Positions 61,782 through 64,000 of a stretch of 64,000 bases of DNA are shown here, in pieces. The position numbers and the translations under genes are program-made. Positions within the stretch are counted from its first letter, which is position 1; every line of letters starts with the position of its first letter. Source of the DNA: DATCLS01 sp035296625 (lineage in GTDB: Bacteria > Actinomycetota > Acidimicrobiia > Acidimicrobiales > VFJN01); the NCBI GenBank assembly GCA_035296625.1, contig DATHAO010000013.1, positions 1-64,000 on the forward strand, read 5' to 3'. A model generated the notes under the pieces. It was not told the origin of the DNA. It did no database searches and was given only the letters and a program-made list of their open reading frames with translations.

Positions 61782-61970
61782 TCACCGCAGGTCGAGCACG
61801 GTCGCCAGGGCGTCGTCGACGCCCCACATCTCCTCCGGCGTCAGATGTGCGGCGAGGTCCCGGAGCTCGAGGCCGGCGGGTGTCACGTAGGGCTCGACAG
61901 CTGTCCGGAGCCGGTCGGTGTGGTCGACGACGACCGCGTCGCACGGGTTGACGTACCCGCCAAGCCACAC
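61782..61970 (-). CDS. MazF/PemK-like toxin C-terminal half
   Basis: A 62-aa ORF whose VNPCDAVVVDHTDRLRTAVE and HLTPEEMWGVDDALATVLDL parallel the second half of MazF/PemK mRNA interferases (Cys-x-Val-Asn strand, then the C-terminal helix). The N-terminal barrel strands are missing. GGAAG lies 5 nt before GTG 61970, so it could be translated, but the frame also reads back without a stop as far as the GNAT stop codon at 62037. No antitoxin is visible. I regard it as a truncated toxin or a chance ORF with MazF-like spacing. Confidence 0.4.
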   Translation of the reverse strand: MWLGGYVNPCDAVVVDHTDRLRTAVEPYVTPAGLELRDLAAHLTPEEMWGVDDALATVLDLR

Positions 61971-62036
61971 CGGCGCTTCCCGACGGCGACCCGGTCCGTC
62001 GACGGACTCAGGGTGCCAACGTGGTCGGTACCCGGC

Positions 62037-62477
62037 TCAGGCGCCGTCGGCCAGGTCGAACCTGTAGATGTTGGTCTCGCGGCGCTGGAAGCCGATCCGC
62101 TGGTAGAGGCGGTTGGCGGCCTCGCGGGACGGGCGCGACGTGAGGTCGACGGTGACGCAGCCGAGCTCGCGGGCCCGGTCGAGCATGGCGTGGGTGAGCG
62201 CCGTGCCCGTGCCTGCGCTGCGGGTCGCCCCGTCGACCACGACGTCCTCGATCCACGCGCGCAGGCCGGTGGGGATGCGGAACGTGGCGAGCGTCGACAT
62301 GCCCACGATCCTGCCGTCGTCGTCGATGGCCACGAACAGGTCGGTCGCCGGCGACGTCACGATCGTGTCCAGCTCGTCGGCCGAGGGCGGCCGGTTCGAG
62401 CGGGACAGCTGGGGCACCAGGCGCTCGACGGCCTCGACGAGCGCCTGCGTGACCGACGTGGCGATCTCAACCTTCAT
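62037..62477 (-). CDS. GNAT-family N-acetyltransferase
   Basis: A 146-aa GNAT. RAWIEDVVVDGATRSAGTGTAL (split here as IEDVVVDG then TRSAGTGTAL) is motif A with the acetyl-CoA loop, and ANRLYQRIGFQRRETNIYRF is motif B, as in RimI-like enzymes. TAGCCT lies 7 nt before ATG 62477, giving a leaderless start. Substrate unknown. Confidence 0.87.
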   Translation of the reverse strand: MKVEIATSVTQALVEAVERLVPQLSRSNRPPSADELDTIVTSPATDLFVAIDDDGRIVGMSTLATFRIPTGLRAWIEDVVVDGATRSAGTGTALTHAMLDRARELGCVTVDLTSRPSREAANRLYQRIGFQRRETNIYRFDLADGA

Positions 62478-62484
62478 GGGGGCG

Positions 62485-62490
62485 AGGCTA
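62485..62490 (-). promoter_or_regulatory. TAGCCT -10 box, leaderless GNAT start
   Basis: TAGCCT on the minus strand, 7-nt spacer, ATG 62477. Confidence 0.55.
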
Positions 62491-62513
62491 CGCCCGCCGG
62501 GACCCGTGCCGGC

Positions 62514-64000
62514 TCAGGTCTCGGCGTCGGGGACCGGCTGCGGCGGCGGCTTGCCCACGTAGCGGGCGGAGGGCCGGATTATGCGGTTGTCGGACGCCTG
62601 CTCGAGGATGTTGGCGCACCAGCCGATGACCCGGCTCGACGCGAACGTCGGGCTGAAGAGCTCGGGCGGCAGCTTGCAGTGGTCCATCACCACGCCGGCG
62701 TAGAACTCGACGTTGGCGTACAGGTTCCGACCGGGCTTCAGCTCGGCGAGCACGTCGACGACCGTCTGCTCGACCCCCTTGGCGAACTCGATGCGCTCGG
62801 CACCGATGCGCTCGGCCACGCCCCGCAGGAACACCGACCGGGGATCGTCGGTCTTGTAGACCCGGTGACCGAAGCCCATGATCTTCTCGCCGCTCGAGAT
62901 GTGTTCGACCAGGTAGGGCCGGGCGTTGTCGGGGGTGCCGATCGCCTCGAGCAGTGCGAGGGCCCGGGAGGGCGCCCCACCGTGCAACGGGCCCGACAGC
63001 GCCGCGATGCCACCGGTGACCGCAGCAGCCAGGTCGGCGCCGGTCGAGGTGATGACCCGGGACGTGAACGTGGAGGCGTTGAACCCGTGGTCGATCGTGA
63101 GCATCTGGTACTGCTCGACGGCCCTGGCCATGTCGGGTTCGGGGACCTCGCCGGACAGCATCCACAGGTAGTTGGCGCCGTAGGGAAGGCCGGGGTCCGG
63201 GTCGATCGGGTCGAGCCCCTTGGCCAGCCGGTGCAGTGCCATGATGATCGTCGGCACGGCGGAGCAGACGCGGATGGCGTTGGCCCGCAGCTCCTCGGAG
63301 GGGATGTCGAGCCAGGGCTTGAAGCCCTCGCTGTGGCCGATCAGCGACACGACGGTGCGGAGCTGGTCCATGATCGGACCGCCGGAGGTGGCGATGGCCG
63401 GCAGTATCGACCGCACCGACTCGGGAACCGCCCGCTGGCCGCGGATCTCGGCGAGGAAGGCGTCGTGTTCGGCCTTCGACGGCAGGTGGCCGTCGAAGAG
63501 CAGGCACCAGACGTCCTCGAGGGTGCGCTTGTCGGCCAGCTCGACCGCCGAGTACTCGCGGTAGTGGTAGAAGCCCTCCTGGCCGCGGACGTCGCCCACC
63601 TCGGTCTCGGCGACGATCACGCCCTCGAGGCCGGGCGGGGCCTCGATCTGGCCCGGATGCACGACCGGCTGGATCGACGCGATCTTCATCAGGTCGCGCA
63701 TCGACACGACGCCGACCAGGTCGCCGGACTCGTCGGTGACCGGGAAGTGGCGGTAGCCGTGGCCGCTCAGGTCGGCCAACGCCTCCTGCACCGACAGGTC
63801 CGGCGCGACGCTGTCGGGGTCGACCGTCATGCAGGTGTCGAGCTTCGTCCCCTCGGCCGACGGTCCGGCGGCGGCGAAGCGCACGACATCGCGCTCGGTC
63901 AGGATGCCGATCGGCCGTTTGCCGTCGACCACGATGACGGAGCCCACGCCCCGTTCTGCCATGCGGGCCGCCGCCGCGGCCACCGTCTCGTCCGGCAAGG
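62514..64000 (-). CDS. CBS-pair - citrate synthase fusion, 5' end outside window
   Basis: At least 494 aa. The N-terminus is a Bateman module of two CBS motifs (ARMAERGVGSVIVVDGKRPI with GILTERDVVR, and SGHGYRHFPVTDESGDLVGV with VSMRDLMKI), about residues 1-110. A complete citrate synthase follows: TIDHGFNASTFTSRV (first catalytic His), GPLHGGAPSRAL (second His), MGFGHRVYKTDDPR and LYANVEFYAGVVMDHCKLP. In the last the usual catalytic Asp is Glu, as I recall for the CitA-like subfamily. The reaction expected is oxaloacetate plus acetyl-CoA (or propionyl-CoA) to a citrate. The CBS pair probably binds adenylates and regulates it. The true start is a few codons beyond base 64000. Confidence 0.88.
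   Translation of the reverse strand, partial: LPDETVAAAAARMAERGVGSVIVVDGKRPIGILTERDVVRFAAAGPSAEGTKLDTCMTVDPDSVAPDLSVQEALADLSGHGYRHFPVTDESGDLVGVVSMRDLMKIASIQPVVHPGQIEAPPGLEGVIVAETEVGDVRGQEGFYHYREYSAVELADKRTLEDVWCLLFDGHLPSKAEHDAFLAEIRGQRAVPESVRSILPAIATSGGPIMDQLRTVVSLIGHSEGFKPWLDIPSEELRANAIRVCSAVPTIIMALHRLAKGLDPIDPDPGLPYGANYLWMLSGEVPEPDMARAVEQYQMLTIDHGFNASTFTSRVITSTGADLAAAVTGGIAALSGPLHGGAPSRALALLEAIGTPDNARPYLVEHISSGEKIMGFGHRVYKTDDPRSVFLRGVAERIGAERIEFAKGVEQTVVDVLAELKPGRNLYANVEFYAGVVMDHCKLPPELFSPTFASSRVIGWCANILEQASDNRIIRPSARYVGKPPPQPVPDAET

Overview
The window looks like chromosomal DNA of a high-GC actinobacterium (my estimate is about 70% GC or more, from reading rather than counting). The gene set suits Acidimicrobiia or a related actinobacterial lineage: F420-type oxidoreductases, an Rv0474-like regulator beside an HbhA/phasin-like protein, ergothioneine genes egtB-egtD, an actinobacterial-type hemE-hemH-hemY operon, Lhr, HelD and a CitA-type citrate synthase. 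The class assignment is inference. There is no 16S gene, prophage, insertion sequence, integrase or CRISPR array. GTG starts are very common, and many genes carry a TANNNT hexamer 6-8 nt upstream of the start codon, the layout of leaderless mRNAs.

Layout. 1-13 kb: an ABC solute-binding lipoprotein (cut by the window edge), an alpha/beta hydrolase, CFA synthase, a GNAT enzyme, tRNA-Arg(CCU) beside a calcium-loop gene remnant, a PaaI-type thioesterase, AMP nucleosidase divergent from a P450, LtrA, an M20 peptidase, a CDF cation transporter and an XRE regulator facing a phasin/HbhA-like gene across a 20-bp-stem terminator. 13-24 kb: 1-Cys peroxiredoxin, an ABC ATPase/FtsX permease pair, a CorC/HlyC-type CBS membrane protein, a PPOX/F420 protein, a SnoaL-like protein, NDH-2, a Nei-type glycosylase and a GlxA-type regulator. 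24-33 kb: Lhr helicase, a decayed cupredoxin, a DtxR-family regulator, HelD and two tandem acidic calcium-loop proteins. 33-39.4 kb: hemE-hemH-hemY with start/stop overlaps, then sortase, Lnt and Dtd. 39.6-46.5 kb: a membrane-anchored Hsp70-like protein, then glycosyltransferase - methyltransferase - (alpha/alpha)6-barrel protein facing a second methyltransferase. 46.5-49.4 kb: a GH1 glucosidase and a retron-type reverse transcriptase with a candidate msr-msd RNA upstream. 49.6-57 kb: TesB - sugar dehydrogenase - DUF952 operon, prmA and a lipoprotein, egtB-egtD. 57-64 kb: a small lipoprotein, EEP nuclease, MarR with two palindromes followed by an LLM flavin oxidoreductase, an ECF sigma factor facing a STAS protein, a MazF-like fragment, a GNAT enzyme and a CBS-citrate synthase fusion cut by the window edge.

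The most interesting element is the retron candidate at 47.7-49.4 kb. A YADD reverse transcriptase with a VTG motif is preceded by a 173-nt segment. Its ends form a long inverted repeat (12 bp, 2-nt bulge, 6 bp), it has an AGC trinucleotide at the inner end of the 5' arm, it contains several internal hairpins, and it begins 7 nt after a TAGGGT box. This is the expected architecture of retron a1/a2, branching guanosine, msr and msd. No effector gene is obvious nearby.
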